From assembly GCA_920105625.2 (NCBI GenBank), contig OV050030.1, forward strand, positions 240,653,889-240,717,888: a DNA stretch of 64,000 nucleotides. Direction: 5' to 3'. The position numbers and the translations under genes are program-made. Below are positions 37,717 through 50,510 of the stretch, piece after piece. Source of the stretch: Clusia tigrina. Lineage: Eukaryota > Arthropoda > Insecta > Diptera > Clusiidae. The notes under the pieces are model-generated. The model worked only from the letters and a program-made list of their open reading frames with translations, was not told the origin of the DNA and made no database searches. Each line of letters opens with the position of its first letter. Positions within the stretch are counted from its first letter, which is position 1.

Positions 37717-37823
37717 GTACCGTATGCTCGAGTACTTTATTGTTACAAAATTTCAAGGTTTTAAGACGCTCCAGTAAAAAGTTACAAGCATTTGTATGTT
37801 CCAAACTTTGATAGGTGTAGGAC
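37717..37823 (+). repeat. Truncated 107-bp monomer
   Basis: GTACCGTAT is joined directly to GCTCGAGTAC, removing monomer positions 10-98 (89 bp). The breakpoint lies near the CTCGAG box but is not in register with the half-unit junctions seen elsewhere. I found it once. The following unit begins with TTACCG because of a G-to-T change. Confidence 0.88.
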
Positions 37824-38188
37824 TTACCGAATAGAAGTTAGGGCCATTTGAAGTTTTATCAGTGTTTGATTTGGGACTCAAGGGTAGCATAGCTTTGAGC
37901 GATAGCTGAAATTGACCAGAGGCTCGAGTACTTTATTGTTACAAAATTTCAAGGTTTTATGACGCTCCAGTAAAAAGTTACAAGAATTTGTATGTTGCAA
38001 ACTTTGATAAGTGTAGGACGTACCGTATAGAAGTTAAGGCCATTTGAAGTTTTATCAGTGTTTGATTAGGGACTCAAGGGTAGCATAGCTTTGAGCGATA
38101 GCTTAAATTCACCAGAGGCTCGAGTACTTTATTGTTACAAAATTTCAAGGTTTTATGACGCTCCAGTAAAAAGTTACAAGCATTTGTA

Positions 38189-38205
38189 CTAACCATACCA
38201 TACTA
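38189..38205 (+). other. 17-bp filler at a deletion junction, copy 1
   Basis: GCATTTGTA is followed by 17 bases that do not fit the monomer at that place (CTAACCATACCATACTA), then AGCATAGCTTTGAGC. Monomer positions 170-196 and 1-62 of the next unit are missing, a net loss of 72 bp. The filler holds an ACCATACCAT direct repeat, reminiscent of the ACCGTACCGT at half-monomer junctions with CpG changed to CpA. It is the only sequence in the window that I could not place as monomer. Confidence 0.85.
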
Positions 38206-38339
38206 AGCATAGCTTTGAGCGATAGCTTAAATTGACCAGAGGCTCGAGTACTTTATTGTTACATAATTTCAAGGTCTTATGACGCTCCAGTAAAAATTTA
38301 CAAGCATTTGTATGTTGCAAACTTTGATAGGTGTAGGAC

Positions 38340-38927
38340 GTACCGTACCGTTATTGTTACAAAATTTCAAGGTTTTATGACGCTCCAGTAAAAAGTTACA
38401 AGCATTTGTATGTTGCAAACTTTGATAGGTGTAGGACGTACCGTATAGAAGTTAGGGCCATTTGAAGTTTTATCCGTGTTTGATTTGGGACTCAAGGGTA
38501 GCATAGCTTTGAGCGATAGCTTAAATTGACAAGAGGCTCGAGTACTTTATTGTTACAAAATTTCAAGGTTTTATGACGCTCCAGTAAAAGGTTACAAGCA
38601 TTTGTATGTTGCAAACTTTGATAGGTGTAGGACGTACCGTATAGAAGTTAGGGCCATTTGAAGTTTTATCCGTGTTTGATTTGGGACTCAAGGGTAGCAT
38701 AGCTTTGAGCGATAGCTTAAATTGACCAGAGGCTCGAATACTTTATTGTTACAAAATTTCAAGGTTTTAAGACGCTCCAGTAAAAATTTTCAAGCATTTG
38801 TATGTTGCAAACTTTGATAGGTGTAGGACGTACCGTACCGTTATTGTTACAAAATTTCAAGGTTTTATGACGCTCCAGTAAAAAGTTACAAGCATTTGTA
38901 TGTTGCAAACTTTAATAGGTGTAGGAC
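38340..38927 (+). repeat. Pair of 98-bp half-monomers (38,340 and 38,830)
   Basis: At each site GACGTACCGTA is joined through CCG to TTATTGTTAC, giving a row of exactly 98 bp before the next GTACCG (38,340 to 38,438). Monomer positions 9-109 are replaced by three bases. The two sit 490 bp apart, or two and a half monomers. The joined sequence keeps the same length as the CTCGAG-box segment it replaces, as if the half-units had exchanged in register. Confidence 0.92.
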
Positions 38928-39683
38928 GTACCGTATAGAAGTTAGGGCCATTTGAAGTTTTATCAGTGTTTGATTTGGAACTCAAGGGTAGCATAGCTTT
39001 GAGCGCTAGCTGAAATTGACAAGAGGCTCGAGTACTTTATTGTTACAAATTTCAAGGTTTTATGACGCTCCACTAAAAGGTTACAAGCATTTGTATGTTG
39101 CAAACTTTGATAGGTGTAGGACATACCGTATAGAAGTTAGGGCCATTTGAAGTTTTATCAGTGTTTGATTTGGGACTTAAGGGTAGCATAGCTTTGAGCG
39201 ATAGCTTAAATTGACAAGAGGCTCGAGTACTTTATTGTTACAAAATTTCAAGGTTTTATGACGCTCCAGTAAAAGGTTACAAGCATTTGTATGTTGCAAA
39301 CTTTGATAGGTGTAGGACGTACCGTATATAAGTTAGGGCCATTTGAAGTTTTATCCGTGTTTGATTTGGGACTCAAGGGTAGCATAGCTTTGAGCGATAG
39401 CTTAAATTGACCAGAGGCTCGAGTACTTTATTGTTACAAAATTTCAAGGTTTTAAGACGCTCCAGTAAAAAGTTACAAGCATTTGTATGTTCCAAACTTT
39501 GATAGGTGTAGGACGTACCGAATAGAAGTTAGGGCCATTTGAAGTTTTATCAGTGTTTGATTTGGGACTCAAGGGTAGCATAGCTTTGAGCGATAGCTTA
39601 AATTGACCAGAGGCTCGAGTACTTTATTGTTACAAAATTTCAAGGTTTTATGACGCTCCAGTAAAAAGTTACAAGCATTTGTA

Positions 39684-39700
39684 CTAACCATACCATACTA
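39684..39700 (+). other. 17-bp filler at a deletion junction, copy 2
   Basis: The same 17-base filler and flanks as at 38,189, 1,495 bp downstream. That distance equals nine monomers less two half-unit losses (196), the 72-bp loss and one base, so the junction arose once and was duplicated. Confidence 0.85.
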
Positions 39701-40226
39701 AGCATAGCTTTGAGCGATAGCTTAAATTGACCAGAGGCTTGAATACTTTATTGTTACAAAATTTCAAGGTTTTAAGACGCTCCAGTAAAAAGTTACAAGC
39801 ATTTGTATTTTCCAAACTTTGATAGATGTAGGACGTACCGAATAGAAGTTAGGGCCATTTGAAGTTTTATCAGTGTTTGATTTGGGACTCAAGGGTAGCA
39901 TAGCTTTGAGCGATAGCTTAAATTGACAAGAGGCTCGAGTACTTTATTGTTAAAAAATTTCAAGGTTTTATGACGCTCCAGTAAAAAGTTACAGGCATTT
40001 GTATGTTGCAAACTTTGATAGGTGTAGAACGTACCGTATAGAAGTTAGGGCCATATGAAGTTTTATCCGTGTTTGATTTGGGACTCAAGGGTAGCATAGC
40101 TTTGAGCGATAGCTTAAATTGACCAGAGGCTCGAGTACTTTATTGTTACATAATTTCAAGGTCTTATGACGCTCCAGTAAAAATTTACAAGCATTTGTAT
40201 GTTGCAAACTTTGATAGGTGTAGGAC

Positions 40227-40814
40227 GTACCGTACCGTTATTGTTACAAAATTTCAAGGTTTTATGACGCTCCAGTAAAAAGTTACAAGCATTTGTATGT
40301 TGCAAACTTTGATAGGTGTAGGACGTACCGTATAGAAGTTAGGGCCATTTGAAGTTTTATCCGTGTTTGATTTGGGACTCAAGGGTAGCATAGCTTTGAG
40401 CGATAGCTTAAATTGACAAGAGGCTCGAGTACTTTATTGTTACAAAATTTCAAGGTTTTATGACGCTCCAGTAAAAGGTTACAAGCATTTGTATGTTGCA
40501 AACTTTGATAGGTGTAGGACGTACCGTATAGAAGTTAGGGCCATTTGAATTTGTATCCGTGTTTGATTTGGGACTCAAGGGTAGCATAGCTTTGAGCGAT
40601 AGCTTAAATTGACCAGAGGCTCGAATACTTTATTGTTACAAAATTTCAAGGTTTTAAGACGCTCCAGTAAAAATTTTCAAGCATTTGTATGTTGCAAACT
40701 TTGATAGTTGTAGGACGTACCGTACCGTTATTGTTACAAAATTTCAAGGTTTTATGACGCTCCAGTAAAAAGTTACAAGCATTTGTATGTTGCAAACTTT
40801 AATAGGTGTAGGAC
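40227..40814 (+). repeat. Pair of 98-bp half-monomers (40,227 and 40,717)
   Basis: Same junctions and same 490-bp spacing as the pair at 38,340, carried 1,887 bp downstream. The unit before the second member has the linked change GATAGTTGTAGG. Confidence 0.92.
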
Positions 40815-43163
40815 GTACCGTATAGAAGTTAGGGCCATTTGAAGTTTTATCAGTGTTTGATTTGGAACTCAAGGGTAGCATAGCTTTGAGCGCTAGCTGA
40901 AATTGACAAGAGGCTCGAGTACTTTATTGTTACAAATTTCAAGGTTTTATGACGCTCCACTAAAAGGTTACAAGCATTTGTATGTTGCAAACTTTGATAG
41001 GTGTAGGACATACCGTATAGAAGTTAGGGCCATTTGAAGTTTTATCAGTGTTTGATTTGGGACTCAAGGGCAGCATAGCTTTGAGCGATAGCTTAAATTG
41101 ACCAGAGGCTCGAGTACTTTATTGTTACAAAATTTCAAGGTTTTAAGACGCTCCAGTAAAAAGTTACAAGCATTTGTATGTTCCAAACTTTGATAGGTGT
41201 AGGACGTACCGAATAGAAGTTAGGGCCATTTGAAGTTTTATCAGTGTTTGATTTGGGACTCAAGGGTAGCATAGCTTTGAGCGCTAGCTGAAATTGACAA
41301 GAGGCTCGAGTACTTTATTGTTAAAAAATTTCAAGGTTTTATGACGCTCCAGTAAAAGGTTACAAGCATTTGTATGTTGCAAACTTTGATAGGTGTAGGA
41401 CGTACCGTATATAAGTTAGGGCCATTTGAAGTTTTATCCGTGTTTGATTTGGGACTCAAGGGTAGCATAGCTTTGAGCGATAGCTTAAATTGACCAGAGG
41501 CTCGAGTACTTTATTGTTACAAAATTTCAAGGTTTTAAGACGCTCCAGTAAAAAGTTACAAGCATTTGTATGTTCCAAACTTTGATAGGTGTAGGACGTA
41601 CCGAATAGAAGTTAGGGCCATTTGAAGTTTTATCAGTGTTTGATTTGGGACTCAAGGGTAGCATAGCTTTGAGCGATAGCTTAAATTGACAAGAGGCTCG
41701 AGTACTTTATTGTTACAAAATTTCAAGGTTTTATGACGCTCCAGTAAAAGGTTACAAGCATTTGTATGTTGCAAACTTTGATAGGTGTAGGGCGTACCGT
41801 ATAGACGTTAGGGCCATTTGAAGTTTTATCCGTGTTTGATTTGGGACTCAAGGGGAGCATGGCTTTGAGCGATAGCTTAAATTGACCAGAGGCTCGAGTA
41901 CTTTATTGTTACAAAATTTCAAGGTTTTAAGACGCTCCAGTAAAAAGTTACAAGCATTTGTATGTTCCAAACTTTGATAGGTGTAGGACGTACCGAATAG
42001 AAGTTAGGGCCATTAGAAGTTTTATCAGTGTTTGATTTGGGACTCAAGGGTAGCGTAGCCTTGAGCGATAACTTAAATTGACAAGAGGCTCGAGTATTTT
42101 ATTGTTACATATTTTCAAGGTTTTATGACGCTCCAGTAAAAAGTTACAAGCATTTGTATGTTGCAAAATTTGATAGGTGTAGGACGTACCATATAGAAGT
42201 TAGGGCCATTTGAAGTTTTATCAGTGTTTGATTTGGGACTCAAGGGTAGCATAGCTTTGAGCGATAGCTTAAATTGACAAGAGGCTCGAGTACTTTATTG
42301 TTACAAAATTTCAAGCTTTTATGACGCTCCAGTAAAAAATTACAAGCATTTGTATGTTGCAAACTTTGATAGGTGTAGGACGTACCGTATAGAAGTTAGG
42401 GCCATTTGAAGTTTTATCAGTGTTTGATTTGGGACTCAAGGGTAGCATAGCTTTGAGCGATAGCTTAAATTGACCAGAGGCTCGAGTACTTTGTTGTTAC
42501 AAATTTCAAGGTTTTATGACGCTCCAGTAAAAAGTTACAAGCATTTGTATGTTGCAAACTTTGATAGGTGTAGGACGTACCGTATAGAAGTTAGGGCCAT
42601 TTGAAGTTTTATCGTGTTTGATTTGGGACTCAAGGGTAGCATAGCTTTGAGCGATAGCTTAAATTCACCAGAGGCTCGAGTACTTTATTGTTACAAAATT
42701 TCAAGGTTTTATGACGCTCCAGTAAAAAGTTACAAGCATTTGTATGTTGCAAACTTTGATAGGTGTAGGACGTACCGTATAGAAGTTAGGGCCATTTGAA
42801 GTTTTATCCGTGTTTGATTTGGGACTCAAGGGTAGCATAGCTTTGAGCGATAGCTTAAATTGACAAGAGGCTCGAGTACTTTATTGTTACAAAATTTCAA
42901 GGTTTTATGACGCTCCAGTAAAAGGTTACAAGCATTTGTATGTTGCAAACTTTGATAGGTGTAGGACGTACCGTATAGAAGTTAGGGCCATTTGAAGTTT
43001 TATCCGTGTTTGATTTGGGACTCAAGGGTAGCATAGCTTTGAGCGATAGCTTAAATTGACCAGAGGCTCGAATACTTTATTGTTACAAAATTTCAAGGTT
43101 TTAAGACGCTCCAGTAAAAATTTTCAAGCATTTGTATGTTGCAAACTTTGATAGTTGTAGGAC

Positions 43164-43261
43164 GTACCGTACCGTTATTGTTACAAAATTTCAAGGTTTT
43201 ATGACGCTCCAGTAAAAAGTTACAAGCATTTGTATGTTGCAAACTTTAATAGGTGTAGGAC
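43164..43261 (+). repeat. Single 98-bp half-monomer
   Basis: Same GTACCGTACCGTTATTG junction, preceded by GATAGTTGTAGG, so it corresponds to the second member of each pair. Its expected partner 490 bp upstream is an intact full monomer with TTTTATCGTGTTTG, so this HOR copy differs by 98 bp. Confidence 0.92.
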
Positions 43262-45022
43262 GTACCGTATAGAAGTTAGGGCCATTTGAAGTTTTATCAG
43301 TGTTTGATTTGGAACTCAAGGGTTGCATAGCTTTGAGCGCTAGCTGAAATTGACAAGAGGCTCGAGTACTTTATTGTTACAAATTTCAAGGTTTTATGAC
43401 GCTCCACTAAAAGGTTACAAGCATTTGTATGTTGCAAACTTTGATAGGTGTAGGACATACCGTATAGAAGTTAGGGCCATTTGAAGTTTTATCAGTGTTT
43501 GATTTGGGACTTAAGGGTAGCATAGCTTTGAGCGATAGCTTAAATTGACAAGAGGCTCGAGTACTTTATTGTTACAAAATTTCAAGGTTTTATGACGCTC
43601 CAGTAAAAGGTTACAAGCATTTGTATGTTGCAAACTTTGATAGGTGTAGGACGTACCGTATATAAGTTAGGGCCATTTGAAGTTTTATCCGTGTTTGATT
43701 TGGGACTCAAGGGTAGCATAGCTTTGAGCGATAGCTTAAATTGACCAGAGGCTCGAGTACTTTATTGTTACAAAATTTCAAGGTTTTAAGACGCTCCAGT
43801 AAAAAGTTACAAGCATTTGTATGTTCCAAACTTTGATAGGTGTAGGACGTACCGAATAGAAGTTAGGGCCATTTGAAGTTTTATCAGTGTTTGATTTGGG
43901 ACTCAAGGGTAGCATAGCTTTGAGCGATAGCTTAAATTGACAAGAGGCTCGAGTACTTTATTGTTACAAAATTTCAAGGTTTTATGACGCTCCAGTAAAA
44001 GGTTACAAGCATTTGTATGTTGCAAACTTTGATAGGTGTAGGGCGTACCGTATAGACGTTAGGGCCATTTGAAGTTTTATCCGTGTTTGATTTGGGACTC
44101 AAGGGGAGCATAGCTTTGAGCGATAGCTTAAATTGACCAGAGGCTCGAGTACTTTATTGTTACAAAATTTCAAGGTTTTAAGACGCTCCAGTAAAAAGTT
44201 ACAAGCATTTGTATGTTCCAAACTTTGATAGGTGTAGGACGTACCGAATAGAAGTTAGGGCCATTAGAAGTTTTATCAGTGTTTGATTTGGGACTCAAGG
44301 GTAGCGTAGCCTTGAGCGATAACTTAAATTGACAAGAGGCTCGAGTATTTTATTGTTACATATTTTCAAGGTTTTATGACGCTCCAGTAAAAAGTTACAA
44401 GCATTTGTATGTTGCAAAATTTGATAGGTATAGGACGGATCGTATAGAAGTTAGGGCCATTTGAGGTTTTATCAGTGTTTGATTTGGAACTCAAGGGTAG
44501 CATAGCTTTGAGCGATAGCTTAAATTGACAAGAGGCTCGAGTACTTTATTGTTACAAATTTCAAGGTTTTATGACGCTCCAGTAAAAAGTTACAAGCATT
44601 TGTATGTTGCAAACTTTGATAGGTGTAGGACGTACCATATAGAAGTTAGGGCCATTTGAAGTTTTATCAGTGTTTGATTTGGGACTCAAGGGTAGCATAG
44701 CTTTGAGCGATAGCTTAAATTGACAAGAGGCTCGAGTACTTTATTGTTACAAAATTTCAAGCTTTTATGACGCTCCAGTAAAAAATTACAAGCATTTGTA
44801 TGTTGCAAACTTTGATAGGTGTAGGACGTACCGTATAGAAGTTAGGGCCATTTGAAGTTTTATCAGTGTTTGGTTTGGGACTCAAGGGTAGCATAGCTTT
44901 GAGCGATAGCTTAAATTGACCAGAGGCTCGAGTACTTTGTTGTTACAAATTTCAAGGTTTTATGACGCTCCAGTAAAAAGTTACAAGCATTTGTATGTTG
45001 CAAACTTTGATAGGTGTAGGAC

Positions 45023-45610
45023 GTACCGTACCGTTATTGTTACAAAATTTCAAGGTTTTATGACGCTCCAGTAAAAAGTTACAAGCATTTGTATGTTGCA
45101 AACTTTGATAGGTGTAGGACGTACCGTATAGAAGTTAGGGCCATTTGAAGTTTTATCCGTGTTTGATTTGGGACTCAAGGGTAGCATAGCTTTGAGCGAT
45201 AGCTTAAATTGACAAGAGGCTCGAGTACTTTATTGTTACAAAATTTCAAGGTTTTATGACGCTCCAGTAAAAGGTTACAAGCATTTGTATGTTGCAAACT
45301 TTGATAGGTGTAGGACGTACCGTATAGAAGTTAGGGCCATTTGAAGTTTTATCCGTGTTTGATTTGGGACTCAAGGGTAGCATAGCTTTGAGCGATAGCT
45401 TAAATTGACCAGAGGCTCGAATACTTTATTGTTACAAAATTTCAAGGTTTTAAGACGCTCCAGTAAAAATTTTCAAGCATTTGTATGTTGCAAACTTTGA
45501 TAGTTGTAGGACGTACCGTACCGTTATTGTTACAAAATTTCAAGGTTTTATGACGCTCCAGTAAAAAGTTACAAGCATTTGTATGTTGCAAACTTTAATA
45601 GGTGTAGGAC
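45023..45610 (+). repeat. Pair of 98-bp half-monomers (45,023 and 45,513)
   Basis: Third pair with the 490-bp spacing. The first member replaces the intact unit seen in the preceding HOR copy near 42,570; the second is 2,349 bp downstream of 43,164. Confidence 0.92.
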
Positions 45611-48600
45611 GTACCGTATAGAAGTTAGGGCCATTTGAAGTTTTATCAGTGTTTGATTTGGAACTCAAGGGTAGCATAGCTTTGAGCGCTAGCTGAAATT
45701 GACAAGAGGCTCGAGTACTTTATTGTTACAAATTTCAAGGTTTTATGACGCTCCACTAAAAGGTTACAAGCATTTGTATGTTGCAAACTTTGATAGGTGT
45801 AGGACATACCGTATAGAAGTTAGGGCCATTTGAAGTTTTATCAGTGTTTGATTTGGGACTTAAGGGTAGCATAGCTTTGAGCGATAGCTTAAATTGACAA
45901 GAGGCTCGAGTACTTTATTGTTACAAAATTTCAAGGTTTTATGACGCTCCAGTAAAAGGTTACAAGCATTTGTATGTTGCAAACTTTGATAGGTGTAGGA
46001 CGTACCGTATATAAGTTAGGGCCATTTGAAGTTTTATCCGTGTTTGATTTGGGACTCAAGGGTAGCATAGCTTTGAGCGATAGCTTAAATTGACCAGAGG
46101 CTCGAGTACTTTATTGTTACAAAATTTCAAGGTTTTAAGACGCTCCAGTAAAAAGTTACAAGCATTTGTATGTTCCTAACTTTGATAGGTGTAGGACGTA
46201 CCGAATAGAAGTTAGGGCCATTTGAAGTTTTATCAGTGTTTGATTTGGGACTCAAGGGTAGCATAGCTTTGAGCGATAGCTTAAATTGACTAGAGGCTCG
46301 AGTACTTTATTGTTACAAAATTTCAAGGTTTTATGACGCTCCAGTAAAAGGTTACAAGCATTTGTATGTTGCAAACTTTGATAGGTGTAGGGCGTACCGT
46401 ATAGACGTTAGGGCCATTTGAAGTTTTATCCGTGTTTGATTTGGGACTCAAGGGGAGCATAGCTTTGAGCGATAGCTTAAATTGACCAGAGGCTCGAGTA
46501 CTTTATTGTTACAAAATTTCAAGGTTTTAAGACGCTCCAGTAAAAAGTTACAAGCATTTGTATGTTCCAAACTTTGATAGGTGTAGGACGTACCGAATAG
46601 AAGTTAGGGCCATTAGAAGTTTTATCAGTGTTTGATTTGGGACTCAAGGGTAGCGTAGCCTTGAGCGATAACTTAAATTGACAAGAGGCTCGAGTATTTT
46701 ATTGTTACATATTTTCAAGGTTTTATGACGCTCCAGTAAAAAGTTACAAGCATTTGTATGTTGCAAAATTTGATAGGTATAGGACGGATCGTATAGAAGT
46801 TAGGGCCATTTGAAGTTTTATCAGTGTTTGATTTGGAACTCAAGGGTAGCATAGCTTTGAGCGATAGCTTAAATTGACAAGAGGCTCGAGTACTTTATTG
46901 TTACAAATTTCAAGGTTTTATGACGCTCCAGTAAAAAGTTACAAGCATTTGTATGTTGCAAACTTTGATAGGTGTAGGACGTACCGTATAGAAGTTAGGG
47001 CCATTTGAAGTTTTATCAGTGTTTGATTTGGGACTCAAGGGTAGCATAGCTTTGAGCGATAGCTTAAATTGACAAGAGGCTCGAGTACTTTATTGTTACA
47101 AAATTTCAAGCTTTTATGACGCTCCAGTAAAAAATTACAAGCATTTGTATGTTGCAAACTTTGATAGGTGTAGGACGTACCGTATAGAAGTTAGGGCCAT
47201 TTGAAGTTTTATCAGTGTTTGGTTTGGGACTCAAGGGTAGCATAGCTTTGAGCGATAGCTTAAATTGACCAGAGGCTCGAGTACTTTGTTGTTACAAATT
47301 TCAAGGTTTTATGATGCTCCAGTAAAAAGTTACAAGCATTTGTATGTTGCAAACTTTGATAGGTGTAGGACGTACCGTATAGAAGTTAGGGCCATTTGAA
47401 GTTTTATCGTGTTTGAGTTGGGACTCAAGGGTAGCATAGCTTTGAGCGATAGCTTAAATTCACCAGAGGCTCGAGTACTTTATTGTTACAAAATTTCAAG
47501 GTTTTATGACGCTCCAGTAAAAAGTTACAAGCATTTGTATGTTGCAAACTTTGATAGGTGTAGGACGTACCGTATAGAAGTTAGGGCCATTTGAAGTTTT
47601 ATCCGTGTTTGATTTGCGACTCAAGGGTAGCATAGCTTTGAGCGATAGCTTAAATTGACCAGAGGCTCGAATACTTTATTGTTACAAAATTTCAAGGTTT
47701 TAAGACGCTCCAGTAAAAAGTTACAAGCATTTGTATGTTCCAAACTTTGATAGGTGTAGGACGTACCGAATAGAAGTTACGGCCATTTGAAGTTTTATCA
47801 GTGTTTGATTTGGGACTCAAGGGTAGCATAGCTTTGAGCGATAGCTTAAATTGACAAGAGGCTCGAGTACTTTATAGTTAAAAAATTTCAAGGTTTTATG
47901 ACGCTCCAGTAAAAAGTTACAGGCATTTGTATGTTGCAAACTTTGATAGGTGTAGGACGTACCGTATAGAAGTTAGGGCCATATGAAGTTTTATCAGTGT
48001 TTGGTTTGGGACTCAAGGGTAGCACAGTTTTGAGCGATAGCTTACATTGACAAGAGGCTCGAGTACTTTATTGTTACATATTTTCAAGGTTTTATGACGC
48101 TCCAGTAAAAAGTTACAAGCATTTGTATGTTGCAAACTTTGATAGGTGTAGGACGGATCGTATAGAAGTTAGGGCCATTTGAAGTTTTATCCGTGTTTGA
48201 TTTGGGACTCAAGGGTAGCATAGCTTTGAGCGATAGCTTAAATTGACAAGAGGCTCGAGTACTTTATAGTTAAAAAATTTCAAGGTTTTATGACGCTCCA
48301 GTAAAAAGTTACAGGCATTTGTATGTTGCAAACTTTGATAGGTGTAGGACGTACCGTATATAAGTTAGGGCCATTTGAAGTTTTATCCGTGTTTGATTTG
48401 GGACTCAAGGGTAGCATAGCTTTGAGCGATAGCTTAAATTGACCAGAGGCTCGAGTACTTTATTGTTACAAAATTTCAAGGTTTTAAGACGCTCCAGTAA
48501 AAAGTTACAAGCATTTGTATGTTCCAAACTTTGATAGGTGTAGGACGTACCGAATAGAAGTTAGGGCCATTTGAAGTTTTATCAGTGTTTGATTTGGGAC

Positions 48601-48739
48601 TCAAGGGTAGCATAGCTTTGAGCGATAGCTTAAATTGACAAGAGGCTCGAGTACTTTATTGTTACAAAATTTCAAGGTTTTATGACGCTCCAGTAAAAGG
48701 TTACAAGCATTTGTATGTTGCAAACTTTGATAGGTGTAG

Positions 48740-50510
48740 GGCGTACCGTATAGACGTTAGGGCCATTTGAAGTTTTATCCGTGTTTGATTTGGGACTCAA
48801 GGGGAGCATAGCTTTGAGCGATAGCTTAAATTGACCAGAGGCTCGAGTACTTTATTGTTACAAAATTTCAAGGTTTTAAGACGCTCCAGTAAAAAGTTAC
48901 AAGCATTTGTATGTTCCAAACTTTGATAGGTGTAGGACATACCGTATAGAAGTTAGGGCCATTTGAAGTTTTATCAGTGTTTGATTTGGGACTTAAGGGT
49001 AGCATAGCTTTGAGCGATAGCTTAAATTGACAAGAGGCTCGAGTACTTTATTGTTACAAAATTTCAAGGTTTTATGACGCTCCAGTAAAAGGTTACAAGC
49101 ATTTGTATGTTGCAAACTTTGATAGGTGTAGGACGTACCGAATAGAAGTTAGGGCCATTTGAAGTTTTATCAGTGTTTGATTTGGGACTCAAGGGTAGCA
49201 TAGCTTTGAGCGATAGCTTAAATTGACAAGAGGCTCGAGTACTTTATTGTTACAAAATTTCAAGGTTTTATGACGCTCCAGTAAAAGGTTACAAGCATTT
49301 GTATGTTGCAAACTTTGATAGGTGTAGGGCCTACCGTATAGACGTTAGGGCCATTTGAAGTTTTATCCGTGTTTGATTTGGGACTCAAGGGTAGCATAGC
49401 TTTGAGCGATAGCTTAAATTGACCAGAGGCTCGAGTACTTTATTGTTACAAAATTTCAAGGTTTTAAGACGCTCCAGTAAAAAGTTACAAGCATTTGTAT
49501 GTTCCAAACTTTGATAGGTGTAGGACGTACCGAATAGAAGTTAGGGCCATTTGAAGTTTTATCAGTGTTTGATTTGGGACTCAAGGGTAGCATAGCTTTG
49601 AGCGATAGCTTAAATTGACAAGAGGCTCGAGTACTTTATTGTTACAAAATTTCAAGGTTTTATGACGCTCCAGTAAAAGGTTACAAGCATTTGTATGTTG
49701 CAAACTTTGATAGGTGTAGGGCGTACCGTATAGACGTTAGGGCCATTTGAAGTTTTATCCGTGTTTGATTTGGGACTCAAGGGGAGCATAGCTTTGAGCG
49801 ATAGCTTAAATTGACCAGAGGCTCGAGTACTTTATTGTTACAAAATTTCAAGGTTTTAAGACGCTCCAGTAAAAAGTTACAAGCATTTGTATGTTCCAAA
49901 CTTTGATAGGTGTAGGACATACCGTATAGAAGTTAGGGCCATTTGAAGTTTTATCAGTGTTTGATTTGGGACTTAAGGGTAGCATAGCTTTGAGCGATAG
50001 CTTAAATTGACAAGAGGCTCGAGTACTTTATTGTTACAAAATTTCAAGGTTTTATGACGCTCCAGTAAAAGGTTACAAGCATTTGTATGTTGCAAACTTT
50101 GATAGGTGTAGGACGTACCGAATAGAAGTTAGGGCCATTTGAAGTTTTATCAGTGTTTGATTTGGGACTCAAGGGTAGCATAGCTTTGAGCGATAGCTTA
50201 AATTGACAAGAGGCTCGAGTACTTTATTGTTACAAAATTTCAAGGTTTTATGACGCTCCAGTAAAAGGTTACAAGCATTTGTATGTTGCAAACTTTGATA
50301 GGTGTAGGGCGTACCGTATAGACGTTAGGGCCATTTGAAGTTTTATCCGTGTTTGATTTGGGACTCAAGGGGAGCATAGCTTTGAGCGATAGCTTAAATT
50401 GACCAGAGGCTCGAGTACTTTATTGTTACAAAATTTCAAGGTTTTAAGACGCTCCAGTAAAAAGTTACAAGCATTTGTATGTTCCAAACTTTGATAGGTG
50501 TAGGACGTAC
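48740..50510 (+). repeat. 5-mer tandem duplication, 980 bp
   Basis: GGGCGTACCGTATAGACG units lie at about 48,740 and 49,720, and their partners at about 49,328 (changed to GGGCCTACC) and 50,308: two sets 980 bp apart, with 588- and 392-bp internal spacing. The intervening CCAAACTTTG...GGACATACCG and CCGAATAG units follow the same step. No half-monomers are present here. Confidence 0.83.

Larger units (their letters stand above)
38206..41057 (+). repeat. 1,887-bp higher-order repeat
   Basis: About 38,206-39,170 recurs at 40,093-41,057 with a constant offset of 1,887 bp. Matched markers are TTACATAATTTCAAGGTC, the half-monomers at 38,340/40,227 and 38,830/40,717, GAGCGCTAGCTGAAATTG at about 39,005/40,892, and GGACATACCG at about 39,118/41,005. 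The length is 10 x 196 minus 72 (filler junction) minus 1. Similarity fades after GGGACTTAAGGG versus GGGACTCAAGGG. Confidence 0.85.
40717..47600 (+). repeat. 13-row higher-order repeat, 2,447 and 2,349 bp
   Basis: The GATAGTTGTAGG half-monomer recurs at 40,717, 43,164 and 45,513 (2,447 and 2,349 bp). The GGGCGTACCGTATAGACG unit occurs at about 41,791, 44,042 and 46,391, and GTAGCGTAGCCTTGAG at about 42,050, 44,300 and 46,650. The lengths fit 13 x 196 minus one or two 98-bp losses minus three single-base losses. The 41,791-44,042 interval is 2,251 bp, so a monomer was also gained or lost between copies 1 and 2. Confidence 0.87.

Noticed and set aside
38189..38205. 17-bp filler as a transposon footprint
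   Set aside because: No target-site duplication or terminal inverted repeat is visible, and the flanks have lost 89 bp of monomer, which fits a repair deletion better.
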